Shown here: positions 1 to 8,078 of the stretch, piece by piece | How positions within the stretch are numbered: position 1 is the first letter of the stretch | Layout: each line of letters starts with the position of its first letter | Assembly (NCBI RefSeq): GCF_010731575.1 | Contig: NZ_AP022617.1 | Coordinates: forward strand, 3,162,001-3,226,000 | Source: Mycolicibacterium monacense | GTDB taxonomy: Bacteria > Actinomycetota > Actinomycetes > Mycobacteriales > Mycobacteriaceae | DNA length: 64,000 nt | Direction: 5' to 3' | The notes under the pieces: generated by a model | Databases searched by the model: none | What the model was told of the DNA's origin: nothing | The model's input: only the letters and a program-made list of their open reading frames with translations | Made by a program: the position numbers and the translations under genes

Positions 1-641
1 ACGTCATCAAAACTTTGCACCTCGACCATCACGTGGTGCAGTCCCCGCACACCCGGCATCGGAGTCAACGCGATGCTGTGATGGCGCGGGTTGCAGTGGT
101 AGAACCACAGATCCATGAAGGTGTAAATCTCATCGCTCTTCTTAAACCCCAACACCCCCCGCAAAAACCGGTCGGCCTGCGCAAGGTCCGGCGTCGCCAA
201 CACCACATGACCCAACCCCTGCGCACCGGTGACGAACCCCGACATCGCACGACCGGGCCGGAAGGAACCCGGCACCACCTTCTGACCGTAAAACAACTCA
301 TGACGCAACCCCGAAGGATCCGACAGCGTCACAAAGCCCAACACCCCGCGGGCCGCGCAGTCCTCCTCGGTTCCCACCTCAAACCCAATGCCCCGCTTGT
401 GCAGCAACTCCCCGGCAGCCTCAAGCGCCTCCTCGCTGCCCACATCCCAGCCCGCATACAGCATCCGGTTGCGCTCTCCGTGATGCACAGCCAAACGATG
501 ATCGGCGTCGTCGATCCGCAACAGGACCGACCCACTGGACGCCTCAACCGCCTCCATCCCCAAAACCTCCGGACCGAACGCCAACCACTCCTTCGCATCC
601 GGAGACTCCACACCCACATAACCCAACGCTTTCACCAACAT
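1..641 (-). CDS. Extradiol ring-cleavage dioxygenase, C-terminus outside window
   Basis: This is a class I (vicinal oxygen chelate) extradiol dioxygenase, which cleaves dihydroxylated aromatic rings beside the diol. The 213 residues present cover the N-terminal half-domain and the start of the catalytic one. Metal-site hallmarks are the His of GLGHVVL (about residue 145) and the RHH of FYHCNPRHHSIAL (about 190); the third ligand lies beyond the window edge. The ATG at 641 follows the upstream aldolase gene by 18 bases, so the two are probably co-transcribed. The neighbours point to a dihydroxy-polyaromatic substrate, as for PhdF or BphC enzymes, but this is inferred from context. The family call is firm and the exact substrate open. 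Confidence 0.87.
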   Translation of the reverse strand, partial: MLVKALGYVGVESPDAKEWLAFGPEVLGMEAVEASSGSVLLRIDDADHRLAVHHGERNRMLYAGWDVGSEEALEAAGELLHKRGIGFEVGTEEDCAARGVLGFVTLSDPSGLRHELFYGQKVVPGSFRPGRAMSGFVTGAQGLGHVVLATPDLAQADRFLRGVLGFKKSDEIYTFMDLWFYHCNPRHHSIALTPMPGVRGLHHVMVEVQSFDD

Positions 642-659
642 GTGCTGTCCTCAGGCGAT

Positions 660-1664
660 TCAGTGGTTCGAGACGGCAAGTGACGCATAGCGCTGCTGGA
701 GTGCGGCCCAGTTCTTGCCGGCCTCGCGCCCGCCAGCCAAATAGGACTCCGGCACTTCGGTGTACGGCGGTCGGGTGGGCCCCGTGCGCATAAAACCGGC
801 CGCCTGGAATTGGGCGTTGTCGATCTGGATGCTGTACTTGAGGAATTCGGCGAAGTTGCCGCCCGGGTACAGCGTCTCAAGAGCCCCCTCCAGTTCGTCG
901 GTGAGCGCTTGGCAGTCGTCCCAGCGGCCGGCTCTGATTAGGTCGCGCAAGTGCGTTACTGGCGCAGGGCCGCAGGCCACATTGCCCGACCAGCAGGCGG
1001 TGACCTCTTCTGGGAAGAGCCGCGCAAAGTAGTACCAGTCAGTCTCAAGCGGCAGTAGCCGCACGCGACCGCTTACCGCGCGGAGGTCGGAAAGGAAGGC
1101 GGAGCCACTGAGCAGCCCGAGATGCTTGGCAGCGACGACCTGGGGTATCTGGCTGAGTGCCTCGTAGGCGGGCGTCCCGATCTTTCCCTTGAAGGCGCCG
1201 GGGTTGTCGTAGACCACCAATGCCATGTTCGGCACTGCCTCGGCCACATCCCGGTAGAAGCGCACGATGCCGGCGTCATCCAGGGGCAGCCACATCGGAC
1301 GACCCACGAACAGGCCATCGGCGCCGAGCTCGCCGAGCCGGCGACCCCTCGTGATCGTATCGCGGGTATTGAGCGTCGTCGCTCCGGCGAAAACCGGGAT
1401 ACGTCCCGCGACGGCGTCGACCACGGTGGCGACAAAGCTCTGCAACTCGTCCCACGTCAGCGAGGCGCACTCGCCGAAGGTGCCTGTGGTCATGAGCACA
1501 TCCACTCCGCCGCGGACCATCGCGTCGGCGAGCTTCGCCGCCTCATCGAGGTCTACGGAGAACGCGGTGCCCGGTTGGTCGGCCGTCGGGATGGAGGGCG
1601 TAGGGATAATGCCGACGACACCGGTGATGTCATCGACGGTCAACTTCGTGTCACGCACGTGCAC
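660..1664 (-). CDS. Hydratase-aldolase, DHDPS superfamily (PhdJ/PhdG-like)
   Basis: The 334-residue protein belongs to the class I aldolase family of dihydrodipicolinate synthase, in the branch that splits benzylidene-pyruvate-type ring-cleavage products into an aromatic aldehyde and pyruvate. Visible motifs are GTFGECASL (about residue 62), the catalytic Tyr in VVYDNPGAFKGK and the Schiff-base Lys in AAKHLGLL. The length matches trans-carboxybenzalpyruvate and trans-hydroxybenzylidenepyruvate hydratase-aldolases. It lies 18 bases after the bicupin dioxygenase gene and before the extradiol dioxygenase. Either could supply its substrate: PhdJ acts after 1-hydroxy-2-naphthoate cleavage, PhdG after extradiol cleavage of dihydroxyphenanthrene. 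I cannot separate these by eye. Confidence 0.88.
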   Translation of the reverse strand: MHVRDTKLTVDDITGVVGIIPTPSIPTADQPGTAFSVDLDEAAKLADAMVRGGVDVLMTTGTFGECASLTWDELQSFVATVVDAVAGRIPVFAGATTLNTRDTITRGRRLGELGADGLFVGRPMWLPLDDAGIVRFYRDVAEAVPNMALVVYDNPGAFKGKIGTPAYEALSQIPQVVAAKHLGLLSGSAFLSDLRAVSGRVRLLPLETDWYYFARLFPEEVTACWSGNVACGPAPVTHLRDLIRAGRWDDCQALTDELEGALETLYPGGNFAEFLKYSIQIDNAQFQAAGFMRTGPTRPPYTEVPESYLAGGREAGKNWAALQQRYASLAVSNH

Positions 1665-1682
1665 TGCCTCTCTCGTGAATCG

Positions 1683-2768
1683 TCAGCGGGCTCGGAGGTT
1701 AGCGGGGACCGGCGGAAATGGCTGCGTCCCCAAAGACAGCTCGGGCTCTTCGTAGTAGAGATCGAGAGCCTTCAATGTAGGGATGTCGTTGACCGAGAAC
1801 AGCAACGCATTTTCCGCCGACCGGTTGACGAAGTGATGGGTGCTCCAGTTGGGCACCACGAAGCTGTCGTGGGGCCCCCAGTCGAGTTCGACCCCGTCGA
1901 CAACCGTAGTTCCCTCACCGCGCACGACGAAATACACGGAACTCGACGTGTGGCGATGGGCCTCGGTCTGCTGGCCCGGCCGCAGCAACTGCACCCAGCA
2001 ATCCAGCGTTGGCATAGTCGATCCGCCGGTAACGGGGTTCGCATAACGCAGGACTACGCCGTCGTAGGGACTGCCCGCAAGGCCCGCCATCCGCTGGAGC
2101 TGCCGCTCGACGTCACGCCAAGGATAGCGGTACGGGAAGTTCGCCGCCTTGACCTGCTCCCACGCCGGGCGCAGCATCCCACCGCGGTCAGCGAGATGCT
2201 CCCCCGGGTCCTCGCGTTGAGGTTGGCGCTTCTCGCCATAGGGCTCATAGAAGGGAACATTCAGCCCGAGCACTAGGCCGATATCGAGCACGTCGAGCCA
2301 AACGACGTTCTCCGAGGTGGCGTTCTCATGGTCATGCCACGTCCAGCGAGGGGTCAGAACCAGGTCGTAGGTATCCATTTGACAAGGCTCGCCATCCACC
2401 ACAGTCACCAGGCCGGGGCCGCCTTGAATAGCGAACCGGAGCGCCGCCATGGTGTGGCGGTGCGCATAGGCAATCTCGCCGGGCTTGAGCATCTGCATAC
2501 CCATGTTGATGGTGTGCGTGGTTCCTCGGGCATCCGGGTTGATGAACGAGAGATTGCGTCGCGCCGTCAAACTTTCAGGCATCACGTCGCACGACTTCAG
2601 AAGCTTCGCGTGAACGTCCTGCCATCGCCACAGAAAGGGAACACCCGCAGGCTTGGGCCCGCCGACGACGCTCTCCAGCATTTCGTCGTAGATCCATTGT
2701 CCACGTAGGTTGGCAGCCTCGAGCTCGGCGTCGAATTCGTGAAGCCCTGAAATCTCAGCGGTCGACAT
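1683..2768 (-). CDS. Bicupin ring-cleavage dioxygenase (gentisate / 1-hydroxy-2-naphthoate type)
   Basis: This 361-residue iron dioxygenase has two cupin domains. The first carries the histidines of AYAHRHTMAALRF (about residue 100). The second has EAHRHTSSSVYFVVRGEG (about 270). The family covers gentisate 1,2-dioxygenase, salicylate 1,2-dioxygenase and 1-hydroxy-2-naphthoate dioxygenase (PhdI). A hydratase-aldolase directly downstream favours the PhdI role, opening 1-hydroxy-2-naphthoate to carboxybenzalpyruvate; this is inference. I chose the ATG at 2768 over one 30 bases upstream because GAAGGTAGG sits at ribosome-binding distance and the conserved protein begins there. The promoter with paired palindromes lies immediately upstream, so it starts the second catabolic unit. 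Confidence 0.87.
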   Translation of the reverse strand: MSTAEISGLHEFDAELEAANLRGQWIYDEMLESVVGGPKPAGVPFLWRWQDVHAKLLKSCDVMPESLTARRNLSFINPDARGTTHTINMGMQMLKPGEIAYAHRHTMAALRFAIQGGPGLVTVVDGEPCQMDTYDLVLTPRWTWHDHENATSENVVWLDVLDIGLVLGLNVPFYEPYGEKRQPQREDPGEHLADRGGMLRPAWEQVKAANFPYRYPWRDVERQLQRMAGLAGSPYDGVVLRYANPVTGGSTMPTLDCWVQLLRPGQQTEAHRHTSSSVYFVVRGEGTTVVDGVELDWGPHDSFVVPNWSTHHFVNRSAENALLFSVNDIPTLKALDLYYEEPELSLGTQPFPPVPANLRAR

Positions 2769-2780
2769 GAGACCTACCTT

Positions 2781-2842
2781 CTCTGTTTTGCAGAACACTA
2801 CTCTGTTACTTAGAGATTATCGGGACCGGCCGATTGCGTCAA
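2781..2842 (-). promoter_or_regulatory. Promoter with two 15-bp operator-like palindromes upstream of the bicupin dioxygenase
   Basis: On the minus strand TTGACG (2842-2837) lies 17 bases before TAATCT (2819-2814). Two near-palindromes follow: plus-strand CTCTGttactTAGAG at 2801-2815 and CTCTGttttgCAGAA at 2781-2795, 20 bp apart. The same arrangement precedes the ring-hydroxylating oxygenase operon at 8014-8078. Placement from about +1 to +35 suggests repressor operators. The likely binder is the IclR-type regulator at 8520, but that is inferred. Confidence 0.7.
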
Positions 2843-2915
2843 CACCAGGAAGTGCCGCGTACTAACCTCACCGTACTGACCATCGCCGTTGGTGACGGCG
2901 TGGCGAGGTGAGAAC

Positions 2916-2967
2916 AAGAAGACCTCCAAGTGAGCTAGGAACGCTCAACAACCTCCGAGGTCTTCTT
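2916..2967. repeat. Nested inverted repeat in a gene-free gap
   Basis: AAGAAGACCTC (2916-2926) is perfectly complementary to GAGGTCTTCTT (2957-2967). Inside it TGAGC (2931-2935) pairs with GCTCA (2943-2947), giving a strong two-stem structure. A second small hairpin, CGCCGT/ACGGCG, lies at 2884-2900. The surrounding 2843-3345 holds no ORF that looks like protein. It could be a transposon end, a terminator or a relic of an insertion between the two catabolic units. Confidence 0.55.
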
Positions 2968-3345
2968 CATGACTCGTGGCGCCGTGTCGGCTGCGACAGG
3001 TTGTGTTGTCGATAGGGTCCCAGAGGTCACCGATGTGGGTCGGTCGCCAGCGGCGCAGCCCCGAACCTCGATGATCGGCCACTCCGTTTCGAGCCGAGTT
3101 CCGTCTAGGGGAGCGATGCGGTCGCTGCGACTCATCCGTGATGCCGGCGCCCAAGGCGCGGTATCGGCCTGTCCACCGAGCCGGGGCGGTGGCCGAAACC
3201 TGAATACCGCGCCGCGGCCACCGAGGACCTCGCGCGGTAGAAAGCCGCGACATTCCGAGCTAAGAACGCGGCGAAGCCGCAGCGAGCATGTTCGGTGGGA
3301 AACCAGTCCCACTTGCAATGCGGCGCGCAACCACTTGTGGCCCGA

Positions 3346-4587
3346 CTATGGCGATCGCGTTGCGGCGGTATCGGGTGGGTTCGTCAACACTTCGAGCCTT
3401 CCCCGCACACTTTCGAGATCGCTACCGGCCTGCAGCGCACGCCTGCACTCGATCAGTGCTCGAGGCCAGTTCACCACCGCCGCGCCACCAAGACGTTGCT
3501 CGCCATCCGGGTAGAGGACTGTGAATCGATTGTCGGACAGTCGATCTCCGACGACGAGTGGCTCTCCTAGGTGAGTTGTCTGGCCACAGACCTGAATCTT
3601 CCAGTCGTACTGGTCGCTCCAGACGTACTCGACGGGCTCGTAGCAGCGCAATTCATCGGGATACAAAATATTATGCGCGACGCAAGAGGCCTGGTCGACC
3701 GCGTTTGTCCAGTGTTCGATGCGCATCGTCACGCCGCGGGCGCGATGGAACCAACGCGACACGTCGCCGACTGCGTAGATGTTTTGTGACGTAACTGCAC
3801 GACAGAACTCGTCGCAGACCAGGCCGTCATCGACTAGCAGTCCCGACGGCATCAGCCAGCCGTCATTCGGAACGGCGCCGATGCCCACCACCACCGTGTC
3901 GGCTTCTAGGACCGTCCCGTCCGTGAGGCCGATCTTAAGGTTGCCGCGCTCCCCCTCAATATTCTCGACACCGATACCGAAGCGCGTGTGCACTCCGTGG
4001 TTTCGGTGCAAATCGATGAACCACTCGCCGATCTCTTCGGTCAGAACCCTGCTCATCGGAACGGGCACCGGGTCGACAACGGTCACCTGCCCCCCCATTG
4101 ACCGGGCGGTTGACGCAACTTCGGCCCCGATGAATCCTCCCCCGATCACCACGAGGCGGACACCGGCGACAAGGTCGTCCCGTAGCCGCAGACAGTCCTC
4201 CAGAGTGCGGAGCACATGAATGCCCGATCCGTGGCCCCACGGGGATGGTCGCGCGCTGGCTCCGGTGGCCACCACCAGGTGGTCATAACGCAGGGGCTCA
4301 TCATCGGCGAACTCGACCTGACACGCTGCGACATCCACTCCGATCGCGCGGCGGCCGAGGAGAAGCTCGATGCGGTCGGCGGCGGCAGCGTCTCTACTGA
4401 GTAACGTCACAGCGGCGATGTCACTCGTACCCGCAAGCAATGCCTTGGATAATGGCGGCTTGTCGTAGGGCAGCGCAGTTTCCTCGCCCACCAGGACGAC
4501 GTCGCCATCGTAGCCTTGCGAGCGCAGCGCCTGGGCCGTGCGGACCCCGCCGACAGAACTGCCGACGATGACGACCCGCGACGTCAT
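3346..4587 (-). CDS. FAD/NADH ferredoxin reductase of the ring-hydroxylating oxygenase
   Basis: This 413-residue pyridine-nucleotide-disulfide family reductase passes electrons from NAD(P)H through FAD to the ferredoxin encoded just upstream. Visible are the N-terminal FAD fold VIVGSSVGGVRTAQAL, the NAD fold VVIGGGFIGAEVAS (about residue 148) and the FAD motif IYAVGDVSRW (about 285). Length and architecture fit PhdD/BphA4-type reductases. The ATG at 4587 overlaps the ferredoxin stop in an ATGA, so translation is coupled; longer upstream starts would run into the ferredoxin gene and were rejected. It is the last gene of the oxygenase operon, followed by about 0.5 kb without genes. Confidence 0.92.
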   Translation of the reverse strand: MTSRVVIVGSSVGGVRTAQALRSQGYDGDVVLVGEETALPYDKPPLSKALLAGTSDIAAVTLLSRDAAAADRIELLLGRRAIGVDVAACQVEFADDEPLRYDHLVVATGASARPSPWGHGSGIHVLRTLEDCLRLRDDLVAGVRLVVIGGGFIGAEVASTARSMGGQVTVVDPVPVPMSRVLTEEIGEWFIDLHRNHGVHTRFGIGVENIEGERGNLKIGLTDGTVLEADTVVVGIGAVPNDGWLMPSGLLVDDGLVCDEFCRAVTSQNIYAVGDVSRWFHRARGVTMRIEHWTNAVDQASCVAHNILYPDELRCYEPVEYVWSDQYDWKIQVCGQTTHLGEPLVVGDRLSDNRFTVLYPDGEQRLGGAAVVNWPRALIECRRALQAGSDLESVRGRLEVLTNPPDTAATRSP

Positions 4588-4784
4588 TCGTCTAGGACTT
4601 CCAGCGCGGCCACCGGACAGCTGCGCGCAGCCTCCTCGACCCGGGTCCTGTCCGCGGAAGGAACCTCCGTCTTGCGGACCTCCACGAGTCCCCGATCGTC
4701 GATGTCGAAGTAATCCGGGGCCGCAACGACACAGTTCGCGTAGCCCTGACATACCTCGCGCTTAGCCTTTATAACTCCGCCCAT
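4584..4784 (-). CDS. [3Fe-4S]-type ferredoxin
   Basis: This 66-residue ferredoxin is the soluble electron carrier between reductase and oxygenase. Three cysteines are visible (VCQGYANC, about residues 12 and 18, and SCPVAALE near residue 56). The position that would hold the second Cys of a CxxCxxC motif is Gly-Tyr, so a [3Fe-4S] cluster is expected, as in PhdC and many P450-partner ferredoxins. GGAAGGAAAG precedes the ATG. The TGA overlaps the reductase start in an ATGA. Ferredoxins of this class also serve cytochromes P450, but the operon context assigns it to the Rieske oxygenase. Confidence 0.9.
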   Translation of the reverse strand: MGGVIKAKREVCQGYANCVVAAPDYFDIDDRGLVEVRKTEVPSADRTRVEEAARSCPVAALEVLDE

Positions 4785-4812
4785 CTGCTTTCCTTCCCTG
4801 TGTTCGTCGGGT

Positions 4813-5616
4813 TCAATTCCGCTGGGGTGGGGGTCCGAGGCTGAAACCGCCGTCGGGATGGATCGTTTCGCCGGTGAGCCCGCGGGAGCGGTGAGAAGCG
4901 AGGAAGACGTAACTCCAGGCGTGGTCTTCACCCGATAGGGCCACGCCCAGCGGTGTGCGAGCAGCCAATTCGCGGGCCCGATCTGGTGCAGCATCCAGAC
5001 GGCGGGCGCCAAGGTCGAGGCTGTCGAGTCCGCGCAGGTCGGTGTTCAACGTCCCCCCGGGGGCGACACCGTTCACACGGATCCTCGGCGCGAGTTCGTG
5101 AGCCAGTGCAGTGACTACGCCGCGCACCGCGAACTTCGACGCCACATACAGCAGGCCGCCGCGTCCTGGATAGAACGATGACGCGGACTCGGTGAGCACG
5201 ATCGAGGCGCCGTCCTGGCCCATCAGCGCCGGCACTGCTGCCTTGACTGAGTGGATATGACTCAGGACGTTGATGCGAAACATTTCGTCGAACGCCTGGT
5301 CGATCAGCTCGGCGGGGATGTCCTGAATACGGCGGTAGAAATCGAAAATCCCCACGCAGTTCACCAATGTGTCGAGTCCGCCGAAGGCGTCGACAGCGAC
5401 CTGCACTGCTTCGTCGTTGGCGGTGCGAGTGGTCCCATCGCCCTCGATCACCGGAACGTCGGGCAGCTGCTGGCGCAGCGTGGCGCACTTATCGCTGTCG
5501 TACTCGAGCACGGCCACCCGGGCATCCTCGTTCAGGAACGCGTCGACCGTGGCCCGACCGATACCCGAACCTGCTCCCACGATTAACGCGCGTTTGCCCG
5601 CCAGCCAGCCAGTCAT
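4813..5616 (-). CDS. cis-Dihydrodiol dehydrogenase, SDR family
   Basis: This 267-residue short-chain dehydrogenase is expected to oxidise the cis-dihydrodiol made by the dioxygenase to a catechol with NAD+. The Rossmann motif GAGSGIG is at residues 13-19. The catalytic Ser lies in TESASSFY and the Tyr/Lys pair in YVASK (about 157-161). Sequence style and context match BphB/PhdE. The ATG at 5616 overlaps the stop of the preceding 101-residue gene in an ATGA, which fixes the start; the ORF is open further upstream but would overrun that gene. Substrate identity is inferred from the operon. Confidence 0.9.
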   Translation of the reverse strand: MTGWLAGKRALIVGAGSGIGRATVDAFLNEDARVAVLEYDSDKCATLRQQLPDVPVIEGDGTTRTANDEAVQVAVDAFGGLDTLVNCVGIFDFYRRIQDIPAELIDQAFDEMFRINVLSHIHSVKAAVPALMGQDGASIVLTESASSFYPGRGGLLYVASKFAVRGVVTALAHELAPRIRVNGVAPGGTLNTDLRGLDSLDLGARRLDAAPDRARELAARTPLGVALSGEDHAWSYVFLASHRSRGLTGETIHPDGGFSLGPPPQRN

Positions 5617-5918
5617 ACCTCCTCGCCCAGAATCAACGGAGCACCTGCGTTCCCCACCATGGCCGCCAAGGTGGCCGGATTCTGCCAGGTCAGCGCCTCG
5701 AGTTCCAAGGCATCCAGCGAGACCCACTGCGCCGATTTCGGCGCCTGAATCAACAGCCGAGCTCCATTGCGAGTGGTCACTCGGCGCACGACGACCTCTG
5801 CGAACTCGTTGGCAATGTTCAGTGCATCACCGGTCGACCCGGCCAGCAGCGTCGACAGTTCCTCGCACGCCGGTTGTGGGGTCGACTGCGCGCCCTCGCC
5901 GGATCCGTTCGAGCTCAT
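5613..5918 (-). CDS. Small conserved protein accompanying ring-hydroxylating oxygenases
   Basis: This 101-residue protein has no Rossmann fold, metal motif, signal peptide or membrane segment. A polar N-terminus is followed by a conserved-looking core, IANEFAEVVVRRV, TRNGARLLI and LDALELEALTWQ. I recall small proteins of this kind beside actinobacterial Rieske oxygenases, sometimes labelled dihydrodiol dehydrogenase in databases. That label cannot be right for a chain this short, because the true dehydrogenase is the next gene. ATGA overlaps at both ends show it is translated with the oxygenase. A role in assembly or stability of the oxygenase is conceivable but undemonstrated. Confidence 0.75.
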   Translation of the reverse strand: MSSNGSGEGAQSTPQPACEELSTLLAGSTGDALNIANEFAEVVVRRVTTRNGARLLIQAPKSAQWVSLDALELEALTWQNPATLAAMVGNAGAPLILGEEV

Positions 5919-6514
5919 AGGAAGACCGCCAGATTCTGCATTCGAAGCACTGATTCATCGACGCAGATTGTTCGGCGTGCGAGTTTGAGCGCGTTGCCAT
6001 CGCGACGTAGAAGATCTTCACGACCACATGAGATGAGCGTGGACTCGTTGACGTCGCCACGGCTGCGGAAAAGCAACTCAGCGCTGTCGACCACGAGGTG
6101 GTCGGCATCGTCGCTGAGGAATGTGCGCACATTGGTGATGAAGTGACGCAGACGCGACGGCGGATCCTCAGTCCAGGCATGCTCGGTGGCGAAACGGGCA
6201 ACCCGGCGCTCAAGTGAGTATTTGTTCTCGTCGAAATGCGCCATTCCCGGTGAGCTATCAAATCCGGCTCCCGCGGCGGTGGTGATCCGCACCGGCATGT
6301 AATAGTGGATGTCCTCTGTGAGCAGACCCAGCCACCGGTCGTAGTCTTGAGCATCGAGGAGGTACGCCTCGTTGACGAGGAAACTATGCGCCTGGAGGTG
6401 ACGAGGGTCGTCGAACGGTAACGGGTCGCCGACGCGTTGGGCGCGCGCCGCGTGCGCCCCGAGCACCGATGGAGCCGCGGATTGACCAATGCGCTGGTGA
6501 TCGTGAACGCTCAT
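5915..6514 (-). CDS. Ring-hydroxylating dioxygenase beta subunit
   Basis: This 199-residue small subunit has the cystatin/NTF2-like fold that scaffolds the alpha3beta3 hexamer. Family features include SFLVNEAYLLDAQDYDRWL near residue 44, ITEDIHYYMPVR-like sequence (here LTEDIHYYMPVR), SLERRVARF and SRLRHFITNVRTF. It has no cofactor of its own. Its ATG overlaps the alpha-subunit stop (ATGA) and its stop overlaps the next start, so subunit stoichiometry is probably kept by coupled translation. Size is about 20-30 residues above the common 170-180 because of an N-terminal extension. Confidence 0.93.
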   Translation of the reverse strand: MSVHDHQRIGQSAAPSVLGAHAARAQRVGDPLPFDDPRHLQAHSFLVNEAYLLDAQDYDRWLGLLTEDIHYYMPVRITTAAGAGFDSSPGMAHFDENKYSLERRVARFATEHAWTEDPPSRLRHFITNVRTFLSDDADHLVVDSAELLFRSRGDVNESTLISCGREDLLRRDGNALKLARRTICVDESVLRMQNLAVFL

Positions 6515-7962
6515 AGCATCACCGACTCAGCGGACCCCGAGTCAATATCGGCGGCGGCCGCGCCGTTGGTCTGGACCATTGGTTCAATTCCATGCGGATT
6601 GTCGCTGAGCACCGTAGCCGGGTTGACGCGAAGCGGCGGCATGTCCAGGTAGTCGGCCCAGAGCCTCAACAATTGCCGTTGATTGTTCTCGTTGTAACCG
6701 AGTTGAGCGTATCCCGGCCCGTGGAATTGAGCGCTGCTAAGGGTGTCGACCACCCGTACATCGTCTGCGAGCAGCCCCATCCGGCTGTTCAGCCGCAGTC
6801 GGCGGGCCATGGAACCCCCCGCCGTGTTGGTCAGCGACACCCAGTTCTCGACATCGTCTTGCTCGAACATTCCCGTCGAGCCGAAGCACATCAAATAAGC
6901 CTTATACGAGTCCGCCTTAAAGTCTGCCGGGGCATCAGAATCCACCGCAAACCACGACAGCACCTCGGTTTCGTTCTCGCTGATTGGCTGCCACACCCGG
7001 ATTGAAATGAACGGCAAGACGTGCTCCCCGTCCTCCACTTTCGGCCAGTTGTGCACGAAACTGATGTTGGGAAAACACGTCGCGGCCGAGATCATGAACC
7101 CGTCGGTGCCGACGACTTGTTGCTGCTGCTCGGTCCAGGTGGCCTTGGCTCGACTAATCATGTCCGCCGGGTAGCCCACGTAGCTCATCCGGTCCTCGAA
7201 ACTCCCCTCGGGCAGCTTGTATGTGGTGCCCCCACCTCTACCCGCCCAATACGTGGCGCCGTCTTTGCGCTTGTTAGCCTTCGGCTCTCGGAACAGGCCG
7301 ATCTCGACCACCGACGTGTGCGTCTGAGGTGTGTGGTACATGTCCCCGGCGAAATTTTCAGCTGCGATCTTCCAGTTCGCTTTTACCCGCCAACGCTGCG
7401 GACCTCGCACCTCAAGACCGTTGGGGCCTTGCTTGGTGTAGAAATCGAGATAGAACCTGAAATCACCCAGATAGTCTTCAAGCGATTCTGCGTCAGGATC
7501 CATCGACAGAAAGATCAACCCGTTGTAGCTGGCCACACTCGGCGCGGGCAACAAGGTCTGCCCCGTCTTGTTAAACCCGGCGTCTCCTCCGTAAGCCTCT
7601 TGGTGAAACGGCAGGCCAATAATGCGACCGTCATTGCGGTAAGACCACCCGTGGTACGGGCATCTGAAGTTCGACGCGTTCCCCATTTCCGCCCGGCAAA
7701 CCTGCATACCGCGATGGAGGCACATATTGAACATCACCCGGATCTCGCCGGCAGAATCACGAGCGACGATGAACGAATCCTGCAACACTTGTCTGACCAC
7801 GTAGTCCCCCGGCTGCGGAATCTCCGACTCGTGCGCCACGAACAACCACGCCCGACTGAACAGGCGCTCCTTCTCGAGCGAGAAAATTTGCTTGTCGTTA
7901 TACACGTGCGCCGGGATCATGCCAGTGCGTACAGCCGCTAACACCTCACCGTGATCCTGCAT
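6511..7962 (-). CDS. Rieske ring-hydroxylating dioxygenase alpha subunit
   Basis: This catalytic subunit inserts both atoms of O2 into an aromatic ring to form a cis-dihydrodiol. The Rieske [2Fe-2S] motif CLHRG...CPYHGW lies near residues 80-105. The mononuclear iron site includes AENFAGDMYHTPQTH (about 205-220), with the bridging Asp and two His. The protein is about 483 residues, slightly longer than NidA/PhdA types, mostly from a C-terminal tail. I place the start at 7962 because GGAG lies six bases ahead; the ATG at 7974 has no clear ribosome-binding site but is possible. It is first in the operon, 50 bases from the palindrome-bearing promoter. Neighbours suggest a polyaromatic hydrocarbon substrate. 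Confidence 0.94.
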   Translation of the reverse strand: MQDHGEVLAAVRTGMIPAHVYNDKQIFSLEKERLFSRAWLFVAHESEIPQPGDYVVRQVLQDSFIVARDSAGEIRVMFNMCLHRGMQVCRAEMGNASNFRCPYHGWSYRNDGRIIGLPFHQEAYGGDAGFNKTGQTLLPAPSVASYNGLIFLSMDPDAESLEDYLGDFRFYLDFYTKQGPNGLEVRGPQRWRVKANWKIAAENFAGDMYHTPQTHTSVVEIGLFREPKANKRKDGATYWAGRGGGTTYKLPEGSFEDRMSYVGYPADMISRAKATWTEQQQQVVGTDGFMISAATCFPNISFVHNWPKVEDGEHVLPFISIRVWQPISENETEVLSWFAVDSDAPADFKADSYKAYLMCFGSTGMFEQDDVENWVSLTNTAGGSMARRLRLNSRMGLLADDVRVVDTLSSAQFHGPGYAQLGYNENNQRQLLRLWADYLDMPPLRVNPATVLSDNPHGIEPMVQTNGAAAADIDSGSAESVML

Positions 7963-8013
7963 CTTCAACTCCATGACTCAACGACTGGACTCGATCCGCG
8001 ACCAAGGCGCCTT

Positions 8014-8078
8014 CACTGTTATGTAGAACGCGACTCTGTCTAGCAGAGATTATGCCGTATCCTTACCGGTGGAGTCAA
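8014..8078 (-). promoter_or_regulatory. Promoter with two operator-like palindromes upstream of the oxygenase operon
   Basis: On the minus strand TTGACT (8078-8073) is 18 bases before CATAAT (8054-8049). A perfect-arm palindrome CTCTGtctagCAGAG follows at 8034-8048, and a weaker copy CACTGttatgTAGAA at 8014-8028. Spacing and flanking bases (AGAACnCnACTCTGT, AGAGATTAT) are the same as at 2781-2842, so one regulator probably controls both units. Confidence 0.72.

Noticed and set aside
2916..2967. Simple rho-independent terminator for the oxygenase operon
   Set aside because: The stem lies about 380 bases past the ferredoxin reductase stop and lacks a clean U-tract on the minus strand, so I list it only as an inverted repeat.
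2969..3514. Plus-strand 181-codon ORF in the gap between catabolic units
   Set aside because: No motif, a Ser/Arg/Pro-rich composition, and it runs into the antisense of the ferredoxin reductase gene.
4588..4752. Longer start for the ferredoxin reductase (468 codons)
   Set aside because: The extra residues overlap the ferredoxin gene in another frame and precede the FAD-binding motif; ATGA coupling at 4587 explains the start.
5617..5727. Longer start for the dihydrodiol dehydrogenase
   Set aside because: It would overlap the coupled 101-residue gene, and the SDR fold starts right after ATG 5616.
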